In this document: positions 1-9,180 of the stretch, piece after piece
Layout: every line of letters starts with the position of its first letter
Numbering within the stretch: position 1 is the first letter of the stretch
Origin: HXMU1420-13 sp963691715
GTDB lineage: Bacteria > Bacteroidota > Rhodothermia > Balneolales > Balneolaceae
DNA length: 64,000 nucleotides
NCBI GenBank assembly: GCA_963691715.1
Contig: OY829281.1
Span: 1,364,001 to 1,428,000, forward strand
Direction: 5' to 3'
Notes under the pieces: generated by a model
The model's input: the letters and a program-made list of their open reading frames with translations, nothing else
Database searches by the model: none
What the model was told of the DNA's origin: nothing
Made by a program: the position numbers and the translations under genes

Positions 1-1504
1 TTCCAGAAGCATCGAGTAAAATAATATCACTGTTGTTCAATAATTTGCTAAAATCAGCTAGGATCCATTTACTATCAGGACTCCAAGTAAAATTTTTATC
101 CCCATCACGCATATGAAAAAGTTCATTGGGTGTTAATAGTGTAACTGTTTTACGTGTTGTGAGATCCATCACTCTTAAAGTTCGACGATCTTCGATATAT
201 GCCATTTTTTTACCATCTGGAGATATTTTCGGTAGATAATTATCCACCTCATTATTTGGCATCACGATTATCTCTTCTTTTATTAGAGTAGACGCATAGA
301 AAAAAGGCTCTTCTTCACGTACTTTTTTTGATTGAAAAATACTCCACTTTCCGTTTCTTTCACTTGAATAAATGACTGCATCCCCCTCACCTGACCATGT
401 CAAAAAACGTTCACGCTCTGGTGTTGAGGTTAATCTTTTAGTGTATTTACCCTCTGCCGATGTAACAAACACTTCACCACGAGCAATAAAAGCAATTTCT
501 TTTCCATTTGGGGAAATTGCCATTTCAGAAATACCGCCATTTATGGTAATTATTTCTTCTTGATTACTCACATCTTGAGTCCTAATGGTTAAATTTGGAA
601 CTATCTTAGGTTCTTCCCCCTCTTTCATGGTATATAATATTCCGTGATAACTGAACGCAATGGTATTTTCTGTATCCAGATTTGAATTTTTTGCCACCGA
701 TAAAAATCGAACGGGATGAGTTGTAAAATTTGTGATTTGTTTTATTTCTCCAGTAGCTATTACTTTTTTGAAAACATTAATGGTACCAGCTCTTCCACTT
801 AAAAAATAAAAGGCGGACTCGTCAGCATTCCATACAGGATTTCGATCTTCTCCCTCATATTTTGTGAGTTGGGTATGCTCTTTACTATCAAAATTATACA
901 TCCAAATATCTCGTGTTACTGCCGATTCATGATGCTTTCTCCATATATTTTCTCCTCCGGGTTTATCCTGATACAAAAACCCTCTGCCATCAGCTTTCAA
1001 TGCAACGTATTCTGCTGGCACTGTAAGTACTTGTTTAATTTTCCCTCCAGAAACAGGAACTGTGTATAATTCTGTTTGGCTTGGCGTTGGATGCTGCCGA
1101 TGGTTTACGAAATCCTGTCGAAAAGCACCAAAAAATATCGTCTTATCATCTTCTGAAAAGGAATACGGCGATTCATCGGAAGAATGGAAGGTTAAACGAG
1201 TTGCTTCTCCTCCTTTCACTGACATTGTGAAAATATCAAAATTTCCATATCGATCAGATGCGAATGCAATATGTTTAGAATCATTACTCCAAACGGGCAT
1301 ATAATCATGTGCCGTGTGGAAGGTTAAGCGTTTTACTTCCTCACCGCCTGTACTAGATGTAACATATAAGTCACCTTTGTAAGTAAATACAATTTGACTT
1401 CCATCTGGGGAAATTGCTGGATATCGAACCCATTCGGGTGTGATTTGTGCTTGAACATTTACATATAAAAAAATTGCACCTATAATTGACAACAGAGATT
1501 TCAT
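1..1504 (-). CDS. Tricorn-like S41 family peptidase, N-terminal propeller part (cut by window edge)
   Basis: The frame is open from an ATG at 1504 to the first base of the window, about 501 codons, so the C-terminal half lies outside. It opens with a signal peptide (MKSLLSIIGAIFLYVNVQA, cleaved before QITPEW), so the product is periplasmic or secreted. The visible part holds PD40/TolB-type propeller repeats with the SPDG-like signature: AISPDGSQIVF near residue 30, WSNDSKHIAFASD near 72, AISPNGKEIAF near 328, KISPDGKKMAY near 430 and WSPDSKWIL near 471. Two successive six/seven-bladed propellers followed by PDZ and S41 serine peptidase domains define bacterial Tricorn homologues, which degrade peptides. 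The peptidase part is not visible here, so a plain TolB-like propeller protein is the alternative. The gene reads away from the symporter gene behind it, with a 94-base spacer that shows no obvious terminator. Confidence 0.8.
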   Translation of the reverse strand, partial: MKSLLSIIGAIFLYVNVQAQITPEWVRYPAISPDGSQIVFTYKGDLYVTSSTGGEEVKRLTFHTAHDYMPVWSNDSKHIAFASDRYGNFDIFTMSVKGGEATRLTFHSSDESPYSFSEDDKTIFFGAFRQDFVNHRQHPTPSQTELYTVPVSGGKIKQVLTVPAEYVALKADGRGFLYQDKPGGENIWRKHHESAVTRDIWMYNFDSKEHTQLTKYEGEDRNPVWNADESAFYFLSGRAGTINVFKKVIATGEIKQITNFTTHPVRFLSVAKNSNLDTENTIAFSYHGILYTMKEGEEPKIVPNLTIRTQDVSNQEEIITINGGISEMAISPNGKEIAFIARGEVFVTSAEGKYTKRLTSTPERERFLTWSGEGDAVIYSSERNGKWSIFQSKKVREEEPFFYASTLIKEEIIVMPNNEVDNYLPKISPDGKKMAYIEDRRTLRVMDLTTRKTVTLLTPNELFHMRDGDKNFTWSPDSKWILADFSKLLNNSDIILLDASG

Positions 1505-1598
1505 AAATATTAATAGAATGATGTTATAAATTTTTGATCTAAGACGTTCGAATGGTAAATGAGTTCCAACGTAGGATAAAATATTTAATAAAAAAAGA

Positions 1599-3374
1599 TT
1601 AACTGCTTTTTCGCTTTGGATATCTAATAGATTCTACCATTTCCTGAACCTCTTCAGGTGGGTCTGGAAACGTAGTTCTAACTGTAAGTGAAACAGCAAG
1701 ATTTACTAACATCCCCAAAGTACCTATTCCCTCTGGTGAAATCCCAAACCACCAATTTTCTGGAATATTTAACTCCGGAAATAGAATTTTGAAATACACT
1801 ATATAACTTAGTGTAAAGAGTAATCCTGCAACCATCCCAGCAACGGCTCCTTCCCGATTCATCTTCTTATAAAAAATTCCAAGTATAATAGCAGGAAAGA
1901 ATGAAGCTGCTGCTAAACCAAAAGCTATCGCTACGACTTGAGCCACAAATCCAGGGGGATTAATTCCAAAGTATCCAGCTACCAAAACAGCTACTGCTGC
2001 CGAAATTCTTGCATATCTTAGCTCATCTTTATCTGAAATTTCAGGATTTATCTGTTTTTTGATCAGATCATGACTTACCGCAGTAGATATTACTAACAAC
2101 AGCCCTGCGGCGGTAGATAGTGCCGCTGCAAGACCACCAGCAGCAACCAAGGCTGCTACCCAATTTGGCAATCCAGCTATTTCAGGGTTAGCTAATACCA
2201 TTATATCTCTATCCACATAAAGTTCATTTTTAGAAGTGGTCTTTTGGTTAGTTAATAATGGTTCTCCCAATTTCCCTCGAACAATTTCCCCATGTTCACG
2301 AATTATACTGGGTGCCCCTTCTATGGCTGGGCCTGGGCGATAATTAATGCGTCCATCATCATTCTTATCAACCCAAGCTAATAATCCAGTTTCTTCCCAT
2401 GTATTAAACCATTCTGGCATTTGTTCATAGGGCTGCTCGCTTACAGTTTCAATGAGATTGGTTCTAGAAAACACCGCAATTGCAGGAGCTGTTGTATATA
2501 AAATAGCAATGAAAATGAGTGCATACCCTACCGATATTCTCGCATCTTTTACTTTTGGCACGGTAAAAAAGCGTACAATAACATGTGGAAGACCAGCTGT
2601 ACCAACCATCAAGGCAACGGTGATAAAAAATACATCCTGCATACTTTTATTACCAGAGGTATATTCAGAAAACCCGAGTTCTACATGCAATTGATCGAGC
2701 TTATCTAATAGATATATCCCTGATCCATCATTTAAGGTAGACCCGAATCCTATCTGTGGGATTGGACTTCCTGTTAATTGCATTGAAATAAAAAATGCAG
2801 GTACCATAAAAGCAAAAATGAGTACACAGTATTGGGCTACTTGTGTGTAGGTGATGCCTTTCATTCCTCCTAACACAGCATAAAAAAATACAATAGCCAT
2901 ACCAATAACTACACCCCAAAAAATATCGACTTCAAGAAACTTAGAAAAAACAAGACCCACACCCCGCATTTGGCCAGCTACGTAGGTAAAAGAAACAATC
3001 AATGCGCAGATAACAGCAACTGTTCGAGCAACTTGCGAGTAATACCGATCACCAATAAAATCTGGCACTGTAAATTTCCCAAATTTTCTAAGATAGGGTG
3101 CCAATGTTAGAGCAAGAAGAACATATCCTCCGGTCCATCCCATCAGATAAACCGTGCCGTCATATCCCATAAAAGAAATCAATCCTGCCATTGATATAAA
3201 AGAAGCAGCCGACATCCAATCTGCTGCTGTTGCCATTCCATTTGTAAGTGGATTTACATTACCTTCGGCCACATAAAATTCACTAGTAGATGCGGCTTTC
3301 GACCAGATAGCAATTCCTATATACACTGCGAAGGTTATGCCAACTAAAAGATAGGTCCAACTTTGTACATCCAT
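1599..3374 (-). CDS. Sodium:solute symporter (SSS family, VC_2705/ActP-like), large subunit
   Basis: A 591-residue inner-membrane protein of the solute:sodium symporter family, with about 13 hydrophobic segments and a family-typical start (YLLVGITFAVYIGIAIWSKA; FYVAEG near 34; ATAADWMSAASFISMAG near 48-64). It resembles the subgroup that pairs with a DUF4212 small subunit and includes acetate/short-chain carboxylate carriers. The substrate cannot be read from sequence. Its ATG shares one base with the stop of the upstream small-subunit gene (TAATG), so the two are translationally coupled. A hydrophilic loop at about residues 310-380 contains DKNDDGRINY near 336, which has the acidic spacing of an EF-hand calcium loop. 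The C-terminus is charged and cytoplasmic (RYPKRKSS). Confidence 0.9.
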   Translation of the reverse strand: MDVQSWTYLLVGITFAVYIGIAIWSKAASTSEFYVAEGNVNPLTNGMATAADWMSAASFISMAGLISFMGYDGTVYLMGWTGGYVLLALTLAPYLRKFGKFTVPDFIGDRYYSQVARTVAVICALIVSFTYVAGQMRGVGLVFSKFLEVDIFWGVVIGMAIVFFYAVLGGMKGITYTQVAQYCVLIFAFMVPAFFISMQLTGSPIPQIGFGSTLNDGSGIYLLDKLDQLHVELGFSEYTSGNKSMQDVFFITVALMVGTAGLPHVIVRFFTVPKVKDARISVGYALIFIAILYTTAPAIAVFSRTNLIETVSEQPYEQMPEWFNTWEETGLLAWVDKNDDGRINYRPGPAIEGAPSIIREHGEIVRGKLGEPLLTNQKTTSKNELYVDRDIMVLANPEIAGLPNWVAALVAAGGLAAALSTAAGLLLVISTAVSHDLIKKQINPEISDKDELRYARISAAVAVLVAGYFGINPPGFVAQVVAIAFGLAAASFFPAIILGIFYKKMNREGAVAGMVAGLLFTLSYIVYFKILFPELNIPENWWFGISPEGIGTLGMLVNLAVSLTVRTTFPDPPEEVQEMVESIRYPKRKSS

Positions 3375-3637
3375 TATTCGTCCTCCTCACTTACACCGAA
3401 TTGTTTATCTAAACGATTCATCAAGAATACATAGATAAAAATCAAAATCACGAAAGAATAAATAGATCCCTGTTGTGCAAACCAAAAGCCCAATTTAAAT
3501 CCACCTAGTTTAATTTCATTTAAGGTTGGGGCAAGGAGTATTCCAAAGCCATAAGAAACTACAAACCAAATAGTGAGTAGTATACCTAAGTATTTTAAAT
3601 TAATCCGCCAATATCCCTTCAGATCTCTATCTGCCAT
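3374..3637 (-). CDS. DUF4212 small subunit of sodium/solute symporter
   Basis: An 87-residue protein with two hydrophobic segments (about residues 15-35 and 52-72) and a cytoplasmic acidic tail. The layout WRINLKYLGILLTIWFVVSY, then GFKLGFWFAQQGSI and YVFLMNRLDKQFGV, is typical of DUF4212, known as the small subunit of SSS-family symporters. It is first in a two-gene operon and its stop overlaps the start of the large subunit by one base. The function follows from the pairing: it is needed for assembly or activity of the large subunit, in the inner membrane. Confidence 0.9.
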   Translation of the reverse strand: MADRDLKGYWRINLKYLGILLTIWFVVSYGFGILLAPTLNEIKLGGFKLGFWFAQQGSIYSFVILIFIYVFLMNRLDKQFGVSEEDE

Positions 3638-3691
3638 TGTACCTCCAAAATTTTACTAAGTATCTACTTTTTGATGGATTGGTGCAAATCT

Positions 3692-3728
3692 AAAAAAACC
3701 CCGATCAGCGTTCAACCAATCAGGGTTT
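3692..3728 (-). terminator. Rho-independent terminator of nrdJ
   Basis: On the minus strand an imperfect stem with arms AAACCCTGATTGG and CTGATCGGGGTTT is followed directly by a run of seven T. It lies 50 bases past the nrdJ stop and ahead of the symporter operon, so it separates the two transcription units. Confidence 0.85.
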
Positions 3729-3777
3729 ATCCTGTTTCTCCATGAAAGAAAACGTTTGTTATTAGGTCAATAACTTA

Positions 3778-6700
3778 TTAGCTACAACCTGATGTGGATC
3801 CACATGTGATACATTTCATGCATGTACCGTTACGTACCATCGTCATGCTACCACACTCTGGACAAGCATCTCCAGTATAGCCTAGCTGCTTGGCTTTGTC
3901 ATACTCACTCTCGTAACTAGACGAAGCTTTTACCATTGGAGCAACTGTTTGTGGTGTTGCAACAGGTTCGGGAGTAGGTGCAACTGCCGCAACTATGGGC
4001 GTACTAGAAATAGTAGGGGCTTCCGTGCCAGATGGTCGTAAATCTCGAGTTGTTATCTGGTCTGAAGGCACATGTGCTAGATCTTCTCTACCTAAATAAG
4101 TTACAGCTAGTTCTCGGAAAATATAATCGATAACAGAGGTACTCATTTTCACATGTGGATTACCATTCACCATACCGCTAGGTTCAAACTTAGTAAACAC
4201 AAAAGCATCCACAAATTCTTCTAGAGGCACTCCATGCTGTAATCCTAGTGAGATAGAAATGGCAAAACAATTTAACAAGCTTCTGAAGGCTGCTCCTTCT
4301 CTGTGCATATCAATGAATATTTCTCCAAGTTGGCCTTGTTCGTATTCACCTGTTCTAAGGTATACACTTTGACCTCCAATTTTCACTTTTTGGGTATAGC
4401 CTTCACGACGAAACGGTAACCGTTGTCGACGTGCAACATACTTGTGTATAATACGCTCTGCTACTTCTACCACTTTATCTTGTGCTTGTGTAACTTGTGG
4501 ATCTGCTGGTGTTTCAAGTTCTTCTTCTAATTCATCAAACACATCGGCCATGCTGTTAAGCGGTTGGCTTAATTTTGATCCATCTCGGTATAATGCATTG
4601 GCTTTAAGCATCATTTCCCAAGATTGCATGTATGCATCCTTCATATCTTCTACCGTTGCTTCATTTGGTAGATTAATCGTTTTGGAAATAGCTCCTGACA
4701 AGAATGGTTGTGCAGCAGCCATCATTTTAATATGACCGGAAGCTGAGATATACCGTGTGCCTATACGGCCGCATTTGTTCGCACAATCGAATACTGCTAA
4801 GTGCTCTTTTTTAAGTGATGGTGCTCCTTCTACAGTCATTGTGCCACACACAAAATCGTTGGCAGCTTGTATCTGATCTTTGCTAAAGCCGAGGTGTTTT
4901 AAAAGATCGAACGTAAAGTCAGATAATTGTTCTTCGGTTACTCCAAGGACGTTTTTACAGAATTCTTCGCCTAAGGTAAATTGATTGAAAGCAAACTTGA
5001 TATCAAAACTACTTGGGAGCGCTGCCTCTATAGCTTCAATTTTATCAGCTGTGAATCCTTTATCGCCTAAAGAATCGGCATTAATGTGTGGACACCCTTC
5101 CAATGTGGCTGAGCCTTTTGCATAATTAATGATCGCTTCTGCTTCTTTAGGAGAATATCCTAGATTTTTTAAAGCTGCTGGTACGCTGTTGTTGATAATT
5201 TTAAAATATCCACCACCAGCTAGTTTCTTGAATTTCACTAATGCAAAATCCGGTTCGATACCTGTAGTATCGCAATCCATTACTAAACCGATGGTGCCAG
5301 TTGGTGCTAACACTGTTACTTGAGCATTACGATATCCATGTTTTTCTCCCAATTCGAGGGCGGCATCAGAGGTATCCTGTGCTGCTTTTAATAGATATTC
5401 CGGACAAATAGAAGCATTTATGCCGTACGGTTTTACTGTTAGTCCTTCGTATTGTTCGGGATCTACATTATATGCTGCACGGCGATGATTTCTCATTACC
5501 CTTAGCATATGTTCTTTATTTTTTTCATACCCTGAAAAAGCCCCTAATTCACTGGCAAGCTCTGCACTAGTTTCATATGCTTTCATATGCATGATAGCTG
5601 TAATTGCACCTGTCGTAGCTGCTGCTTCGTCGGAGTCGTATGGAATTCCTTGTACCATAAGGGCAGCACCTATGTTTGCATAGCCTAAACCAAGCGTTCG
5701 GTATACATAAGAAAGTTCTGCGATTTCTTTTGATGGAAATTGTGCCATTAAAACAGAGATTTCCAACACTGTTGTCCAAATTCTACTTGCGAATCTAAGA
5801 GACTCAACATCAAATTCAGCATAGGTATCATCCGTGAAAAACTTCATTAAGTTTAGAGACGCCAGATTACATGCTGTGTTATCTAAAAACATGTACTCTG
5901 AGCAAGGATTACTTGCTCGTATTTCTCCGTCTACAGGACAAGTATGCCATTCATTGATCGTATCGTGGTACTGTGTACCTGGATCGGCACTTGCCCATGC
6001 TGCATAAGCTATTTGATCCCACATTTCTGATGCTGGAATAGTTTTACATGGTTCTGGTTCGCGACCCTCTAGTTCTGCTTTTTCTTTTTCTACCCTCCAG
6101 TATAAATTCCAATTCGAATTATCTTTAACTGCCTTCATAAAGGTATTTGGCACACGAACTGAATTGTTTGAGTTTTGCCCAGCTACCGTTGCATATGCTT
6201 CTGAGTTCCAATCAGTATCGTAGGTTTCAAATTCAAGATCCGTAAAACCTTGAGCTGCTAATTGAATGACACGTTCGATGTAGTTAAGAGGAACTTGATC
6301 ACGTTTGGCTTGACGTATTACAGATCCAAGCTTTTTATTCTTAAGTGGATCGCGACTCATTGCCCCATTGAAGGTACGTCCTTCGATTTCTACTGGGGTG
6401 TGGCACAGTTTGATTATTTCTTTGAGATGTTTTTGAGTGATTTTGGATCCTGCTACTAATGCAGCAACCTTCTGCTCTTCTTTTACTTTCCAGCTGATAT
6501 ATTCTTCAATATCTGGATGGTCAAGGTCGAGTGTTACCATTTTCGCTGCACGGCGTGTAGTACCACCAGACTTGATTGCTCCTGCAGCCCGATCACCAAT
6601 TTTTAAGAAGCTCATTAATCCCGATGATTTTCCACCACCACTTAGAGGTTCATTAGCACCTCTAATTAATGAAAAATTGCTACCCGTACCAGAACCGTAT

Positions 6701-7380
6701 TTGAAAAGTCGGGCTTCTCGAACCCAAAGGTCCATAATTCCGCCTTCGTTAACGAGATCATCGTCTACACTTTGTATGAAGCAAGCATGAGGTTGTGGAT
6801 GAGTGTAAGAGTCTTTTGACCGAGTTAGATTTCCGCTTTTTGCGTCAACATAATAATGCCCTTGAGCAGGTCCATTAATCCCATATGCCCAATGAAGTCC
6901 TGTATTGAACCATTGAGGGCTGTTTGGTGCGGCCATTTGATTTGCAAGCATGTAAGCTAGTTCATCGAAAAATGCTTTTGCGTCTTCTTCTGTGTCAAAG
7001 TATCCATGCTTCCATCCCCAGTAGGTCCAGCAACCGGCCAAGCGATTAAAAACCTGACGACTGTCAATTTCGTGCGAAAAGCGCTTTTTAATATCTACAG
7101 ATTTTAACGCTTCCTCGTCTGGTACAGATCTTTGCAACCAAGTGGGTACACCTTTCTCTTTAACTTTTTTTAGCGCTACTGGTACTCCTGCTTTTCTGAA
7201 ATATTTTTGAGCTATAACATCCGTTGCAACCTGTGTCCACCTCTCTGGAACTTGCACATTGGCCATATGAAAAACTTGGGAGCCATCTGGATTTTTTATT
7301 TCAGACGTGCGACTTACAAATTTTATTTCATCATATGGTGTTTTCCATTCTGGCTTGGTATAAAAGCGGGTGAATTTCAT
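3778..7380 (-). CDS. nrdJ: Adenosylcobalamin-dependent (class II) ribonucleoside-diphosphate reductase
   Basis: A 1200-residue class II ribonucleotide reductase that makes deoxyribonucleotides using adenosylcobalamin to generate the active-site thiyl radical, so it works with or without oxygen. Visible features: the active-site loop NPCSEYMFLDN near residue 490; CNLASLNL just after it; LAPTGTIGLVMDCDTTG near 690; a TSCPD domain around 990-1110 (REGYTQKVKIGGQSVYLRTG onward); and a C-terminal cysteine cluster CPEC..CMKC ending CGSTSGCS (about 1172-1200), which binds zinc and carries the redox-active tail cysteines. Length and domain order match the large NrdJ type (about 1200 residues). There is no N-terminal ATP-cone. 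The gene stands alone with its own terminator. The 440-base upstream region carries DnaA-box-like sites. A riboswitch-controlled cobalamin uptake pair lies just upstream on the same strand. Confidence 0.97.
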   Translation of the reverse strand: MKFTRFYTKPEWKTPYDEIKFVSRTSEIKNPDGSQVFHMANVQVPERWTQVATDVIAQKYFRKAGVPVALKKVKEKGVPTWLQRSVPDEEALKSVDIKKRFSHEIDSRQVFNRLAGCWTYWGWKHGYFDTEEDAKAFFDELAYMLANQMAAPNSPQWFNTGLHWAYGINGPAQGHYYVDAKSGNLTRSKDSYTHPQPHACFIQSVDDDLVNEGGIMDLWVREARLFKYGSGTGSNFSLIRGANEPLSGGGKSSGLMSFLKIGDRAAGAIKSGGTTRRAAKMVTLDLDHPDIEEYISWKVKEEQKVAALVAGSKITQKHLKEIIKLCHTPVEIEGRTFNGAMSRDPLKNKKLGSVIRQAKRDQVPLNYIERVIQLAAQGFTDLEFETYDTDWNSEAYATVAGQNSNNSVRVPNTFMKAVKDNSNWNLYWRVEKEKAELEGREPEPCKTIPASEMWDQIAYAAWASADPGTQYHDTINEWHTCPVDGEIRASNPCSEYMFLDNTACNLASLNLMKFFTDDTYAEFDVESLRFASRIWTTVLEISVLMAQFPSKEIAELSYVYRTLGLGYANIGAALMVQGIPYDSDEAAATTGAITAIMHMKAYETSAELASELGAFSGYEKNKEHMLRVMRNHRRAAYNVDPEQYEGLTVKPYGINASICPEYLLKAAQDTSDAALELGEKHGYRNAQVTVLAPTGTIGLVMDCDTTGIEPDFALVKFKKLAGGGYFKIINNSVPAALKNLGYSPKEAEAIINYAKGSATLEGCPHINADSLGDKGFTADKIEAIEAALPSSFDIKFAFNQFTLGEEFCKNVLGVTEEQLSDFTFDLLKHLGFSKDQIQAANDFVCGTMTVEGAPSLKKEHLAVFDCANKCGRIGTRYISASGHIKMMAAAQPFLSGAISKTINLPNEATVEDMKDAYMQSWEMMLKANALYRDGSKLSQPLNSMADVFDELEEELETPADPQVTQAQDKVVEVAERIIHKYVARRQRLPFRREGYTQKVKIGGQSVYLRTGEYEQGQLGEIFIDMHREGAAFRSLLNCFAISISLGLQHGVPLEEFVDAFVFTKFEPSGMVNGNPHVKMSTSVIDYIFRELAVTYLGREDLAHVPSDQITTRDLRPSGTEAPTISSTPIVAAVAPTPEPVATPQTVAPMVKASSSYESEYDKAKQLGYTGDACPECGSMTMVRNGTCMKCITCGSTSGCS

Positions 7381-7734
7381 GGGTAGTTATCCGTAATTGT
7401 TTCTAGTTTTCCTTCATGTTATACAGTTAGTGAACCCGTTCTTCGAGTCAAAACTCCAAAAGAAGTGCTTCCAAATATATATGCTCAACACCACGCTCAC
7501 AAATTAAATCTTGATTTCTTTTCCACAAATTTATTTACTTATCCACATTAGAAAATTTTCAAATTTCTTAACTTAAGCTTAATACCGAAAATATTATAAA
7601 AAAACATATATCGACACAGGGTTAAATAGTAGATACGTTGGCGAAAAAATGGATTTATGATACTTTAGGACGTTTTTTTTAAAAATAAAGAGTTAAATAG
7701 TTATCCACATTTATTGATGCAATTAATAAATACT
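7381..7734. promoter_or_regulatory. AT-rich nrdJ upstream region with DnaA-box matches
   Basis: There is no gene between nrdJ and the propeller gene. Two perfect TTATCCACA nonamers lie at 7539-7547 and 7701-7709. A close variant TTTTCCACA lies at 7519-7527 and a weaker TTATCCGTA at 7387-7395, all on the plus strand. The stretch from about 7530 to 7823 is extremely A/T-rich. TTATCCACA is the established consensus for DnaA binding, and E. coli nrdAB is known to be DnaA-regulated. That this is a DnaA-controlled nrdJ promoter, or an origin-like site, is inference. No convincing NrdR box was found. Confidence 0.5.
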
Positions 7735-7773
7735 ATAAAAAAAAAATGGATAACTATAAAATAGTTATCCATT
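7735..7773 (-). terminator. Terminator of the B12-uptake operon
   Basis: A perfect 13-base inverted repeat (AATGGATAACTAT / ATAGTTATCCATT, loop of 3) spans 7745-7773. On the minus strand it is followed by about ten T. It sits 50 bases after the stop of the propeller gene, so it should end the riboswitch-receptor-propeller transcript before it reaches nrdJ. Confidence 0.85.
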
Positions 7774-7823
7774 AAATTATATAATTATTTTTATTAATTT
7801 TTATAATATTTATATAATAAAAA

Positions 7824-9167
7824 TTACTTTATTAATGTCATAGTTTTAGTAAGCATAGTTTCACCATTCCATAATTGATATACATACAAACCGGAAGCTA
7901 AATTGTTTGCATTGAAGGCTACAGAATGCACCCCACTGCTAAGATGACCATCAACTAACGTTGCTATGTGTTGCCCAGTAATTGAATATACATTAAGACT
8001 TACTCTACCATTTTTTGGAGTAGAAAATTCAATATTTGTGGATGGATTAAAGGGATTAGGATAATTTTGCGAGAGTCTAAAGTTTTCCACATTATCTATA
8101 GATTCTGTATGTGCAGTAGTTGCAACCTCATAGGTAAAGAAAATATCCCCGGGAATTATACCTGTATCAAATGCCCCAAGCAATGAGCCTGTTGTATCAA
8201 AGTATTCGATTTCTCCAGCAGATGAAAATGATTTAGCATTTGCAGTGAAAATTCGATTTCCAACCGCATCAAAATTAAAACTATAAAAATTTCCTTCTAC
8301 CAATGTTTCGTTGGGAATTTGCATATCGCTTGCATCAATCTTTTGTATGCCTCCACTGTTTACGAAAATTTCGTTGAAATCTTTCGTAATACCTATATCC
8401 TCACCAGCAGAACTTAATTCCAGAGTACTTATCACTTCTCCAGTTTCGGTGTTGAAATTTGTTAGCCCTCCTGGTAATGAGGTTCCAGGGATTAGATTAT
8501 AATCACTATCATAATCACCTGAATAACCACGAGATACTACCCAGATTGAGTTTTGAGCACCTTCCACCATACCGGCAGGACCTCTATGTACAACAATAGT
8601 ATCAACAATAGCGTGTGTAGCTATGTCAATTTTAAAGATCGTACTGTCTGCTCCAAACCCATTATTTGAAACAAACACATGATCTCCATGATTGAACATT
8701 TTATCAGGATTATTACCAACTCTAATAGTATCTGAAGTAATACTATTGGATGCTAAATCTACAACATTGATGTAGTTTCCGAATAAATCTGTTACGTATG
8801 CTTTATCATTTCCTACTGCGATTATTTCTCTTGGGCTCGCTCCAGCTCCAAATGTAATTTGGCCAATTTGATTGAATGATTCTGGATCTGCTATAACTAT
8901 CTTTTGAGAATTATTTACAACAATATATAATTTGTCATCAATTTCAGTTATTGATTGTACAACGTCTCCAAGACCAACGCCATTCGCATTAAAAAACACT
9001 CCATCAACGGCAGTTTGGGTTTCAAAATCATAGTGGGTGATGGTAGCATTTCCTGCGGTGAAATTCCCTTCATTACCCACAAGAACTTCTGTTAAAGTTA
9101 AATCTTGTGCCAATGATGGTAACTGCATTAGAGTAACCAACGCAATAATTATAGTAGCTTTTTTCAT
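7824..9167 (-). CDS. Secreted YncE/BtuG-like beta-propeller protein with T9SS sorting domain
   Basis: A 447-residue protein: signal peptide (MKKATIIIALVTLMQLPSLAQ), then about 330 residues of YVTN/YncE-type propeller repeats (DLASNSITSDTIRVGNNPDK; IDIATHAIVDTIVV; FNTETGEVISTLELS), then a type A T9SS sorting domain from about residue 365 (QNYPNPFNPSTNIEF) to the end (TMTLIK). It should be exported by Sec, pass the outer membrane through T9SS and be anchored on the surface. It lies 13 bases after a BtuB-like receptor gene under a cobalamin riboswitch. In Bacteroides the surface B12-binding partner of BtuB is the propeller lipoprotein BtuG, so I infer a BtuG-like cobalamin capture role. Sequence alone does not prove ligand binding. 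The T9SS tail replaces the lipid anchor of BtuG. Confidence 0.8.
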   Translation of the reverse strand: MKKATIIIALVTLMQLPSLAQDLTLTEVLVGNEGNFTAGNATITHYDFETQTAVDGVFFNANGVGLGDVVQSITEIDDKLYIVVNNSQKIVIADPESFNQIGQITFGAGASPREIIAVGNDKAYVTDLFGNYINVVDLASNSITSDTIRVGNNPDKMFNHGDHVFVSNNGFGADSTIFKIDIATHAIVDTIVVHRGPAGMVEGAQNSIWVVSRGYSGDYDSDYNLIPGTSLPGGLTNFNTETGEVISTLELSSAGEDIGITKDFNEIFVNSGGIQKIDASDMQIPNETLVEGNFYSFNFDAVGNRIFTANAKSFSSAGEIEYFDTTGSLLGAFDTGIIPGDIFFTYEVATTAHTESIDNVENFRLSQNYPNPFNPSTNIEFSTPKNGRVSLNVYSITGQHIATLVDGHLSSGVHSVAFNANNLASGLYVYQLWNGETMLTKTMTLIK

Positions 9168-9180
9168 TAAAGTATTTGTT

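Noticed and set aside
7481..7497. Possible NrdR box (CAAATATATATGC) upstream of nrdJ
   Set aside because: It lacks the ACAC/GTGT outer half-sites and is not paired with a second box; A/T-rich chance similarity is enough.
7745..7773. TTATCCATT and its inverse as extra DnaA boxes
   Set aside because: They are the two arms of a terminator hairpin with a T-run on the minus strand, so they need no DnaA explanation.
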